Numbered from the stretch's first letter, positions 1-6,012 are shown. The stretch: 7,003 nt of DNA from VAZQ01 sp040510815 (GCA_040510815.1 JBEVIH010000042.1:1-7003), one strand, 5' to 3'. Made by a program: numbers and translations. The notes: generated by a model from the letters alone, not told the origin.

Positions 1-862
1 TCCGGCCTGCGACCGCATCCAGCTTCTTGAGCAGTTCAGGATCGCGCGCCTCGGGCGCCGTAATCAGCGCCGTCTCGAGCGCTCGGTCGGAGCCGATCGG
101 GCACGGCTCGTGCTCGCGCGGAAAATCGCGAGCGAGCCGGGCAACCAGTTGCTTCGCCTTGTCGGCGTTGGCGGTCAGCACCTTGATGATGTCCTGCACC
201 GTCACGGCGTCATGGTCGGGATGCCAGCAGTCGAAATCGGTGACCATGGCGACGCTGGCGTAGCAGAGCTCGGCCTCGCGCGCGAGCTTGGCCTCCGGCA
301 GGTTGGTCATGCCGATCACGGAATAGCCCAGCCCCTTGTAGGTCATGCTCTCGGCATAGGAGGAGAACTGCGGCCCCTCCATGCACACATAGGTGCCGCC
401 GCGCACGACCTTGATGCCTTCGGCGCCGGCGGCGGCGGCGACGCGGTCCTGCAGGCGCGGCGACACCGGATGCGCCATCGAGACATGCGCCACGCAGCCC
501 TTGCCGAAGAACGAGCTTTGCCGGTTGAAGGTGCGGTCGACGAACTGGTCGATCAGCACGAAGGTGCCGGGCGGCAGCTCCTGCTTGAACGAGCCGCAGG
601 CCGAGAGCGAGACCAGGTCGGTCACGCCGGCACGCTTGAGCGCGTCGATATTGGCGCGGTAGTTGATGTCGGAGGGGGAGAGCCGGTGGCCCTTGTCATG
701 GCGCGAGAGAAACACCACCGGTGTGCCGGCGATCTCGCCCACGCGCAACGGCGCCGAGGGCTCGCCCCACGGGCTCTTGATCTTCTTCTGGCGCACCTTC
801 TCCAGCCCCGGCAGGTCGTAGATGCCGGAGCCGCCGATGACGCCGAGCACGGCCTTGGTCAC
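1..862 (-). CDS. mtnP: S-methyl-5'-thioadenosine phosphorylase, 3' end cut by window edge
   Basis: Cytosolic enzyme of methionine salvage. It cleaves methylthioadenosine with phosphate to adenine and 5-methylthioribose 1-phosphate. The frame is open for 287 codons from a GTG at 862-860 to the window edge; family members are about 290 residues, so only a few C-terminal residues should be missing. Visible signatures in order: GGSGIYD at residues 10-16 (phosphate loop), RHDKGH at 54-59, NYRAN at 67-71, SACGS at 87-91, CMEGPQFSSYAES at 160-172, GMTNLPEAKLAREAE at 184-198 and TDFDCWH at 208-214. The two aspartates of TDFD are what separates MTA phosphorylases from purine nucleoside phosphorylases, which carry Asn there. 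GTG is preferred as start because the GGSGIYD strand begins right after it, as in relatives. A GAGGGAG purine run lies 11-15 bases upstream. The gene is divergent from the UbiD-like gene. Confidence 0.95.
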   Translation of the reverse strand, partial: MTKAVLGVIGGSGIYDLPGLEKVRQKKIKSPWGEPSAPLRVGEIAGTPVVFLSRHDKGHRLSPSDINYRANIDALKRAGVTDLVSLSACGSFKQELPPGTFVLIDQFVDRTFNRQSSFFGKGCVAHVSMAHPVSPRLQDRVAAAAGAEGIKVVRGGTYVCMEGPQFSSYAESMTYKGLGYSVIGMTNLPEAKLAREAELCYASVAMVTDFDCWHPDHDAVTVQDIIKVLTANADKAKQLVARLARDFPREHEPCPIGSDRALETALITAPEARDPELLKKLDAVAGR

Positions 863-894
863 TGTTTGCCGATCTCCCTCAGCAGCTTCTTCAT
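859..894 (-). other. possible 11-codon leader ORF overlapping the mtnP start
   Basis: An ATG at 894-892 opens a short frame encoding MKKLLREIGKQ. Its TGA stop (861-859) overlaps the GTG start of mtnP (862-860) in a GTGA junction. An AGAGG purine run lies 5 bases before this ATG, a plausible ribosome binding site, and the GAGGGAG run for mtnP lies inside the mini-ORF. That arrangement would suit translational coupling. The frame is also open further upstream without an ATG, so the peptide could be chance or the remnant tail of a gene. No protein family is recognised. Seen directly: the frame, the overlap and the purine run. Inferred: any function. Confidence 0.25.
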
Positions 895-1028
895 CGCGTC
901 CTCTACGCAAGCCCGGCAATCGGCACGGCATCGCGACGGGCAAGGAGCCCCATGCGCTTTGCCATTCTCACGCTTCGCGTTAGTTTGCAACTCGTGAGCC
1001 GCAAGGCAGCTCGCAGGAGAGGCACGAC

Positions 1029-2435
1029 ATGTCGAATTTCGACGTCCTCGACACCCGATTCCGCACGGCGCTCGAGCGCATGGCGGCGCACGGGCGGCTC
1101 ACCGCCTATACGGCGCCGGCCGATCCGCACCTCGAGGTTGCGGCGATCATGAAAAAGCTCGACGGCGGGCCGGCGCTGCTGTTCACCGAGGTCGACGGCT
1201 TCGACCTGCCGGTGATCGGCAACCTGCTCTCCTGCCAGGCCAATTGCGAAGCCGCCTTCGGGATCGACTTCAACGGCATCCGCCAGTTCGTCGGCCGTGC
1301 GCTCGGCGCGCCGAAGCCGCCAGTGCTGGTGGAGCTGGCGCCGGCGCAGCAGCACGTCCACACCAAGGACATCGACCTTCCGCGCATGCTGCCGGCGTTG
1401 CACCATACGGCGGAGGATGCCGGACGCTTTGTTACCGCGGGGATCGTGATCGTGCGCGATCCCGACACCGGCACCTACAACGCGTCCTATCACCGCCTGC
1501 AGCTCGTCGGCGGGACCCGCACCGGCGTCAAGCTCGACTACGGCCGCCACCTGCGGCTCGCCTTCGAGCGCGCCAAGCGCAAGGGCGAGGCGCTGCCGAT
1601 CGCGGTCTGCATCGGATCCGACCTGGCGCTGCACTATACGGCGGCGACCATGGGCTCGCAGATGCCCGAGCACGCCGACGAGATCGCCGTCGCCGGCGGG
1701 CTTTGCGGCCGCCCGTTGCCGGTGGTGAAAGGCGTCTCGCAGGACGTGCTGATTCCGGCCGAGACCGAGATCGTGCTGGAAGGCCGCATGCTGGTCGACG
1801 AGACCGTCACCGAAGGCCCGTTCGGCGAGTTCGTCGGCTATCTCTCGCCGGCCGATGCGGCACCGGTGTTCGAGGTCACCGCCCTCACCCACCGCGACCG
1901 GCCGATCTATCACGCCATCAACGGCTACGGCCGCGAGACCATCATGCTGCGCAAATACGTGCTGGAGGCGAGCCTGCTGAAGGTGCTGCAAGGCGCGGTG
2001 CCGATCGTGACCGACGCCGAGATGACGGCGGGCGGATTGCACCGCTTCCACGCGGTGGTGCAGGTGCGCAAGGCGACGCCGCAGCACGACGGCCTGCAGC
2101 GCAACGCCATCTTCGCGGCGTTCGGAGCGCTCAAGGACCTCGACCTGGTCATCGTGGTGGACGAGGACATCGACATCCGCGACCCGCACGACGTCGAATA
2201 CGCGCTGGCGACCCGGATGGAGGCCTCGCGCGACCTCATCGTCATGCCGGCCGCCCGCGGCCACGAATACGTCCGTGTCGGTCAGAACGGCATCCGCGCC
2301 AAGCTCGGCATCGACGCCACCATCCCGTTCGCCGAAAAGGCGCGCTTCGCGCGTTGCGCCTTCGAGCAGGTGACGATCGATCCCGCGGCGTTGTCATCCG
2401 ATCCGGAGCTGATCAGGGCGCGGCTCGATCTTTAA
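1029..2435 (+). CDS. UbiD-family prenylated-FMN-dependent decarboxylase
   Basis: A 468-residue member of the UbiD/Fdc superfamily. These enzymes use prenylated FMN, made by UbiX, for reversible decarboxylation of aromatic or alpha,beta-unsaturated acids. The family signature EGPFGE is at residues 262-267; its two glutamates correspond to the catalytic acids of the family. The cofactor-binding region NASYHRLQ (151-158) supplies conserved Asn and Arg, and YGRHL is at 171-175. The GPALLF strand near 47-52 and ANGYGRE-type segments are also typical. The ATG follows AGGAG (1015-1019) at 9 bases. E. coli UbiD is about 497 residues, and this protein looks closer to the broad unassigned UbiD-like clade than to true UbiD, so the substrate is open. 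Lying beside the ubiquinol-oxidising bc1 operon makes a role in ubiquinone synthesis tempting, but it is transcribed towards that operon and not with it. I therefore give no gene symbol. Confidence 0.9.
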   Translation: MSNFDVLDTRFRTALERMAAHGRLTAYTAPADPHLEVAAIMKKLDGGPALLFTEVDGFDLPVIGNLLSCQANCEAAFGIDFNGIRQFVGRALGAPKPPVLVELAPAQQHVHTKDIDLPRMLPALHHTAEDAGRFVTAGIVIVRDPDTGTYNASYHRLQLVGGTRTGVKLDYGRHLRLAFERAKRKGEALPIAVCIGSDLALHYTAATMGSQMPEHADEIAVAGGLCGRPLPVVKGVSQDVLIPAETEIVLEGRMLVDETVTEGPFGEFVGYLSPADAAPVFEVTALTHRDRPIYHAINGYGRETIMLRKYVLEASLLKVLQGAVPIVTDAEMTAGGLHRFHAVVQVRKATPQHDGLQRNAIFAAFGALKDLDLVIVVDEDIDIRDPHDVEYALATRMEASRDLIVMPAARGHEYVRVGQNGIRAKLGIDATIPFAEKARFARCAFEQVTIDPAALSSDPELIRARLDL

Positions 2436-2452
2436 CCGCGGCTACTCCGCGG
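2436..2452. terminator. candidate bidirectional terminator hairpin between convergent ubiD-like and petC
   Basis: Two perfect CCGCGG copies (2436-2441 and 2447-2452) flank the 5-base loop CTACT and can fold into a 6-bp all-GC stem on either strand. The stem begins directly after the TAA of the UbiD-like gene and contains the TAG of petC in its loop. No proper U-tract follows on either side; on the minus strand the downstream bases are TTAAAG. A classic intrinsic terminator is therefore not proven, and because CCGCGG is self-complementary a chance occurrence in GC-rich DNA is possible. Confidence 0.35.
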
Positions 2453-3323
2453 GTGCGCGCGGCGTGAGCTTTTCGGAGTGCAACTCCACCTCGCGCCACA
2501 CCTTCTTCTTCGCGAAGTAGACCAGTCCGGCAAAGACGACCAGGAAGATGATCACCTGGAAGCCGATGCGCTTGCGCGCCTCGAGGTGCGGCTCGGCCGC
2601 CCACATCAGGAAAGCGGAAACGTCCTTGGCGTATTGGTCGACCGTCGTCGGCGAGCCGTCGGTGTAGTCGACGCGCTTGTCCGACAGCGGCGGCGGCATG
2701 GCCAGCGTGTGGCCGGGAAAATACTTGTTGTAGAAGGTGCCGGTCGGGACGTTGACGCCGGCTGGCGCCTTGTCCTCATAGCCCGTGAGCAGCGCGACGA
2801 TGTAGTCGACGCCGTGCTCCTGGTACTGAGTCACCATGTCGAGCAGCCACCACGGGAAGCCGCGCTCGTAGCCGCGCGCCTTGGCGATCACCGACATGTC
2901 CGGCGGGACAGAGTTGTAACGCGCGCGCGCCGCCTGCTCGTTGGGGAACGGCGGCGGGAAGCGGTCGGCGAGCCGGCCCGGACGATCCTTGACCTCGCCC
3001 TGGTCGTCGGGCTCGCCCTTGACCTGGTATTCGGCGGCGATGGCCGCGGCCTGCGCGGGCGTGAAGCCCGGACCGCCGGGCTCGGCCAGATTGCGGAACG
3101 CGAGCAGCGTGAGGCCGTGACAGACCTGGCAGACCTCGCGATAGACCTTGAAGCCGCGTTGCAGCTGCCCCTGGTCGTATTTGCCGAACGGGCCCGAGAA
3201 CGACCATTTATGCTTCGGCGGCTGGGGCGTGTCTTCCGCCGCGCTCGCCCCGGATGCGGCGAGCGATCCGGCGGCGACGCCGCCGGCAAGGACGAGAGCC
3301 AGGATCTTGCGTTGGAAGGCCAT
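2442..3323 (-). CDS. petC: cytochrome c1 of the bc1 complex
   Basis: A 293-residue haem c subunit of ubiquinol-cytochrome c reductase. It takes electrons from the Rieske protein and passes them to soluble or membrane-bound cytochrome c in the periplasm. An N-terminal signal peptide (KILALVLAGG core) ends at an ASA site near residue 28. The single covalent haem site is CQVCH at 65-69, and the likely sixth haem ligand is Met209 in LAMPPPL. The conserved NSVPPDMS block is at 137-144. One C-terminal membrane anchor spans about 254-270, followed by the basic AKKKVWRE stop-transfer stretch. Length is usual for an alphaproteobacterial c1. The ATG has GAGG 7 bases upstream and lies 15 bases after the petB stop, in the same frame. 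It is the last gene of petABC. Bradyrhizobium makes this protein as the C-terminal half of the fused FbcH precursor; here it is a separate gene with its own start and signal peptide. Confidence 0.97.
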   Translation of the reverse strand: MAFQRKILALVLAGGVAAGSLAASGASAAEDTPQPPKHKWSFSGPFGKYDQGQLQRGFKVYREVCQVCHGLTLLAFRNLAEPGGPGFTPAQAAAIAAEYQVKGEPDDQGEVKDRPGRLADRFPPPFPNEQAARARYNSVPPDMSVIAKARGYERGFPWWLLDMVTQYQEHGVDYIVALLTGYEDKAPAGVNVPTGTFYNKYFPGHTLAMPPPLSDKRVDYTDGSPTTVDQYAKDVSAFLMWAAEPHLEARKRIGFQVIIFLVVFAGLVYFAKKKVWREVELHSEKLTPRAPAE

Positions 3324-3338
3324 GGCGTGTCCTCGTCC

Positions 3339-4601
3339 TCAAGCCGCCCGCGGCGGCGGCGCCGGCGCGCCGAGCGGCACGCCCTTGCCGAGGACAGACT
3401 CGGCGATCGAGTTGGGCACCGGCTTGGTCTTTTCGAAGAATCCCAGCAGCGGCAGGATGATCAGGAAATAGGCGAAGTAGTAGGCCGTGAAGATGCGCGC
3501 GATCAGCACGTAGTTGCCTTCCGGTGGCTTCGATCCGAGCCAGCCGAGCCCGACGCAAACGATCACGAACAGCCAGAAGAACTGCCGGTAGAGCGGACGG
3601 TATTTGGCCGACTTGACCTTCGAGGTGTCGAGCCACGGCAGGAACAGCAGGATCAGGATCGAGCCCCCCAGCGCCACCACGCCCAGGAGCTTGTTCGGGA
3701 TGGCGCGCAGGATCGCGTAGAACGGCAGGTAGTACCATTCCGGCACGATGTGCATCGGCGTCACCGCCGGGTTGGCCGGGATATAGTTGTCCGGGTGACC
3801 GAGGAAGTTCGGGATATAGAACACGAACCAAGCCAACAGGACGCAGAACACCAGCAGGAAGAAGGCGTCCTTGATCGTCGCATAGGGCGTGAACGCGACC
3901 GTGTCGTGCTCGGTCTTCGGCTCGATGCCGTCCGGATTGTTCTGCCCGGCCACGTGCAGCGCCCAGATGTGCAGCACCACCACGCCGACGATCACGAACG
4001 GCAGGAGGTAGTGCAGCGAATAGAAGCGGTTGAGCGTGGGATTGCCGACCGCGTAGCCGCCCCACAGCCAGTTGACGATCGATTCGCCCACCAGCGGGAT
4101 CGCCGAGAACAGGTTGGTGATCACGGTCGCCGCCCAGAAGCTCATCTGCCCCCAGGGCAGCACGTAGCCCATGAAGCCGGTCATGATCATGAGCAGCAGC
4201 AGGATCACGCCGAGGATCCACAGCACCTCGCGCGGCTCCTTGTAGGAGCCGTAGTACATGCCGCGGAACATGTGGACGTAGGCGGCGAGGAAGAACATCG
4301 ACGCGCCATTGGCGTGGAGATAGCGCAGGAGCCAGCCGTAGTTCACGTCGCGCATGATGTGCTCGACGGAATTGAAGGCGTAATCGACGTGCGGCGTGTA
4401 GTGCATGGCGAGCACGATGCCGGTGACGATCTGCGCGCCGAGCATGAAGGCGAGGATGCCGCCGAAGGTCCACCAGTAGTTCAGGTTGCGCGGCGTCGGG
4501 TAGACCACGAAGGAGGAATAGACCAGGCCGGCGATCGGCAGCCGTCGCTCCATCCATCGCATGAATGGGCTTTGCGGCTGGTAAGTCGGATGTCCGCTCA
4601 T
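3339..4601 (-). CDS. petB: cytochrome b of the bc1 complex
   Basis: A 420-residue integral membrane subunit that carries haems bL and bH and both quinone sites, oxidising ubiquinol at Qo and reducing quinone at Qi. The four axial histidines are H96, H110, H197 and H211, with the family's 14-residue spacing in both pairs. The Qo-site motif PEWY is at 287-290. GYVLPWGQMSFW (145-156) is the conserved cd region. Hydrophobicity gives about eight membrane helices, matching the proteobacterial full-length form with b6-like and subunit IV-like parts in one chain. The C-terminus ends in a proline/alanine tail (GAPAPPPRAA) that resembles a linker. AAGG lies 7 bases before the ATG, and the gap from petA is 37 bases. 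It is the middle gene of the operon. Confidence 0.98.
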   Translation of the reverse strand: MSGHPTYQPQSPFMRWMERRLPIAGLVYSSFVVYPTPRNLNYWWTFGGILAFMLGAQIVTGIVLAMHYTPHVDYAFNSVEHIMRDVNYGWLLRYLHANGASMFFLAAYVHMFRGMYYGSYKEPREVLWILGVILLLLMIMTGFMGYVLPWGQMSFWAATVITNLFSAIPLVGESIVNWLWGGYAVGNPTLNRFYSLHYLLPFVIVGVVVLHIWALHVAGQNNPDGIEPKTEHDTVAFTPYATIKDAFFLLVFCVLLAWFVFYIPNFLGHPDNYIPANPAVTPMHIVPEWYYLPFYAILRAIPNKLLGVVALGGSILILLFLPWLDTSKVKSAKYRPLYRQFFWLFVIVCVGLGWLGSKPPEGNYVLIARIFTAYYFAYFLIILPLLGFFEKTKPVPNSIAESVLGKGVPLGAPAPPPRAA

Positions 4602-4638
4602 GGTCGAACCTTGAGAGAGATTGATCGTCGTGCGGCTG

Positions 4639-5157
4639 TCAGCCGATGCGGATCTTGGTGTCGGACAGGAACTCGTAGGGAGGCAGCGCCAGGTTGGCGG
4701 GCGCGGGTCCGCTGCGGATGCGGCCGGAGGTGTCGTAGACCGAGCCGTGGCAGGGGCAGAAATAGCCGTCGTAAGGACCTTGATGGGCGATCGGGATGCA
4801 GCCGAGATGCGTGCAGATCCCGATCAGCACCTGCCACTGGTCATGACCGGGCTTCACCCGCGCCGAGTCCGGCTGCGGATCGGGCAGCTTCGCCACGTCG
4901 ACGTTCTGCGCTTCCTCGATCTGCTTCTTGGTGCGGTGATTGATGTAGATCGGCTTGCCGCGCCAGAACACCTTGATCACCTGCCCGTCGGCGATCGGCG
5001 TGAGGTCGACCTCGATCGGCGCACCCGCCGCGATCGTCGAGGCGTCGGGGTTCATCTGCGCGATCAGCGGCCAGAGCACGCCAGCGGCTCCGACCGTCGC
5101 TACCGCGCCCGTCGCGATATAGAGGAAATCGCGGCGTGTGCCCTCGGCCGCAGACAT
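4639..5157 (-). CDS. petA: Rieske [2Fe-2S] subunit of the bc1 complex
   Basis: A 172-residue iron-sulfur subunit that takes the first electron from ubiquinol at Qo and shuttles it to cytochrome c1. The cluster motifs are CTHLGC at 115-120 (C115, H117) and CPCHGS at 134-139 (C134, H137); C120 and C136 form the family's disulfide. The N-terminus carries a twin-arginine sequence (GTRRDFLY, R8-R9) followed by one membrane helix (about 12-34), the uncleaved Tat anchor typical of Rieske proteins. The frame is open upstream to an ATG at 5319, but that 54-residue extension is Gly/Pro/Arg-rich and would bury the Tat signal, so the ATG at 5157 is chosen; AGGTG lies 6 bases before it. A GTG at 5166 is a less likely alternative. 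First gene of petABC. Confidence 0.97.
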   Translation of the reverse strand: MSAAEGTRRDFLYIATGAVATVGAAGVLWPLIAQMNPDASTIAAGAPIEVDLTPIADGQVIKVFWRGKPIYINHRTKKQIEEAQNVDVAKLPDPQPDSARVKPGHDQWQVLIGICTHLGCIPIAHQGPYDGYFCPCHGSVYDTSGRIRSGPAPANLALPPYEFLSDTKIRIG

Positions 5158-5162
5158 CGTGG

Positions 5163-5168
5163 TCACCT
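5163..5168 (-). promoter_or_regulatory. ribosome binding site that fixes the petA start
   Basis: On the minus strand AGGTGA ends 5 bases before the ATG at 5157. This favours the short Rieske product with an N-terminal Tat signal over the in-frame ATG at 5319. The GTG inside the same hexamer is an in-frame alternative start that would add only three residues. Confidence 0.6.
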
Positions 5169-5344
5169 GTGCAGTCCCTTTCTTGTCATCGGTCCGCCCA
5201 CAGCCAAAGGGCTGCGTGAACTTGCCTGCGTGCGGGCGCTTCCCCCCACCCGACACGGAGACGCCGCCTGGCGGCGGCGAGCGAACCGACCGCTCTCCAC
5301 CCTGGATGCAGGAGGCCAAGCGGCTTAATCCAGCGGCGTTTTAT

Positions 5345-5360
5345 TGGCACCCTTGCCAAG
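5345..5360. repeat. perfect inverted repeat, operator-like
   Basis: TTGGCA and TGCCAA form a perfect 6-bp inverted repeat around the 4-base centre CCCT. It lies about 190 bases upstream of the petA ATG and about 110 bases upstream of the trmL ATG. Dyads of this size and spacing are typical of dimeric regulator sites, but I cannot assign it to a named regulator. The half-site TTGGC recurs in the larger inverted repeat nearby. Confidence 0.45.
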
Positions 5361-5384
5361 GGAGTGCAAGTGGCCGCGTGCCGC

Positions 5385-5434
5385 AATGGCCAAAAGTCGC
5401 ATAAATGCCTCGTACGTCGTAGGTTTTGGCCATT
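5385..5434. repeat. 11-bp perfect inverted repeat in the petA/trmL control region
   Basis: The left arm AATGGCCAAAA (5385-5395) is perfectly matched by the right arm TTTTGGCCATT (5424-5434) across a 28-base spacer. The right arm ends 33 bases before the trmL ATG. It could be two sites for a dimeric regulator, or the stem of a large RNA hairpin in the trmL leader. The arms are not followed by a U-tract, so a terminator is unlikely. A TTG at 5426 in the trmL frame falls inside the right arm but is not the likely start. Confidence 0.6.
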
Positions 5435-5467
5435 ATCACGGTTCGCCGAACGGCCCCGAGCAGACCC

Positions 5468-5920
5468 ATGCGGATTGCGCTCTACGAGCCCGACATCCCC
5501 CAGAACACCGGCACGATTCTGCGGCTCGCCGCATGTCTCGGTGTCGAGGCGCACATCATCGAGCCGGCCGGCTTCCCGACCTCCGACCGCGCCTTCCGGC
5601 GCGCCGGCATGGACTACCTCGATCAGGTGAGCCTCGTGCGCCACGCAAGCTGGGATGCGTTCGAGGCCTGGCGCCGGCGTGAGGGCGCGTGGCTTGTCCT
5701 CTTCACCACCGCCGCCGGCGCGTCCTATCTCGACCACGCCTTCCAGCCGGACGACATCTTGCTGTTCGGGCGCGAATCCTCGGGCGTGCCGGAAAAGGTG
5801 CACCAGGCAGCCGACGCGCGGCTCCTCATTCCAATGCGTGAGGGATTGCGCTCGCTCAACGTGGCGATGGCCTGCGCGATGGCGGTGGGCGAGGCGCTGC
5901 GCCAGGCCAGGAATCAGTGA
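5468..5920 (+). CDS. trmL: tRNA (cytidine(34)-2'-O)-methyltransferase
   Basis: A 150-residue SPOUT-class (trefoil-knot) SAM-dependent methyltransferase. TrmL methylates the ribose 2'-OH of wobble position 34 in certain leucine tRNAs. Signatures: N-terminal LYEPDIPQNTG (5-15) with ILRL, motif 2 LLFGRESSGVP (98-108), and motif 3 IPMREGLRSLNVAMA (121-135). The knot is formed by the last two. Length matches the minimal SPOUT family (about 150-160), with no extra RNA-binding domain. The ATG at 5468 is chosen because the first beta strand (RIALYEP) begins immediately. An in-frame TTG at 5426 would add 14 residues lacking homology-like character. The ribosome binding site is weak (GAGCAG). The gene is divergent from petA and convergent with phoD, and is probably monocistronic. 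Confidence 0.95.
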   Translation: MRIALYEPDIPQNTGTILRLAACLGVEAHIIEPAGFPTSDRAFRRAGMDYLDQVSLVRHASWDAFEAWRRREGAWLVLFTTAAGASYLDHAFQPDDILLFGRESSGVPEKVHQAADARLLIPMREGLRSLNVAMACAMAVGEALRQARNQ

Positions 5921-6009
5921 TCAGACCTCAGGGATCAGATGTCCATGGCGGGGTCGACAATCACGGACTGATGTTTTGATTACCGATCACTGATCACTGA
6001 TCACTGATC
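5913..6009. repeat. GATCACT tandem repeat with an inverted copy at the trmL stop
   Basis: Three exact GATCACT heptamers run head to tail (5985-5991, 5992-5998, 5999-6005), followed by a partial GATC (6006-6009). On the left, ATCAGTGATCAG at 5913-5924, overlapping the trmL stop codon, is the perfect reverse complement of CTGATCACTGAT at 5990-6001 and again at 5997-6008. The spacer between trmL and the convergent phosphatase gene can thus fold into a long-looped 12-bp stem in alternative registers. Six GATC sites fall within about 90 bases. It may help end transcription from both sides, or be a dispersed intergenic repeat; neither is shown. Confidence 0.7.
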
Positions 6010-6012
6010 CAC

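Larger units (their letters stand above)
5158..5467. promoter_or_regulatory. divergent control region between petA and trmL
   Basis: This is 310 bases without a gene, between divergent petA and trmL, so it should hold both promoters. The petA-proximal half (5158-5340) is GC-rich leader. It contains two small hairpins: CAGCC/GGCTG at 5201-5214 with a 4-base loop, and CGCCGC/GCGGCG at 5262-5276. The trmL-proximal part (5341-5440) is locally AT-richer and contains the two inverted repeats listed separately, with several TTGGC half-sites. No convincing -35/-10 pair could be assigned by eye on either strand. A -24/-12 reading of TGGCAC and TTGC at 5345-5356 fails on spacing. Open frames crossing the region look like composition shadows. 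Confidence 0.6.

Noticed and set aside
110..997. 295-codon open frame on the plus strand across mtnP
   Set aside because: It is antisense to the clear methylthioadenosine phosphorylase and has shadow-frame composition; no domain is recognisable.
903..2264. 453-codon open frame on the minus strand across the UbiD-like gene
   Set aside because: It is antisense to a gene with clear UbiD motifs, and its His/Arg/Asp/Val-rich composition is typical of a GC-rich shadow frame.
1244..2467. 407-codon open frame on the plus strand overlapping the UbiD-like gene in another frame
   Set aside because: Arg/Ala/Gly-rich out-of-frame translation of the UbiD-like gene, with no independent evidence of coding.
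2478..4943. Very long open frame (821 codons) on the plus strand, antisense to petC, petB and part of petA
   Set aside because: Its product is a charged Arg/Asp/His/Glu/Gln-rich string with no recognisable fold. It exists because petB and petC share one frame in GC-rich DNA, which keeps the opposite frame free of stops. The minus-strand genes have unmistakable catalytic motifs.
5158..5319. N-terminal extension of the Rieske protein to an ATG at 5319
   Set aside because: It would place 54 Gly/Pro/Arg-rich residues before the twin-arginine signal. The ATG at 5157 has a good binding site and gives the usual family length.
5345..5356. Sigma-54 type promoter (TGGCAC ... TTGC) in the petA/trmL region
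   Set aside because: The GG and GC elements are 9 bases apart where 12 are required; the letters are better explained by the TTGGCA/TGCCAA dyad.
5426..5467. TTG start at 5426 for trmL
   Set aside because: It would add 14 residues before the first beta strand that normally begins TrmL, and lies inside an inverted-repeat arm; ATG at 5468 fits the family.
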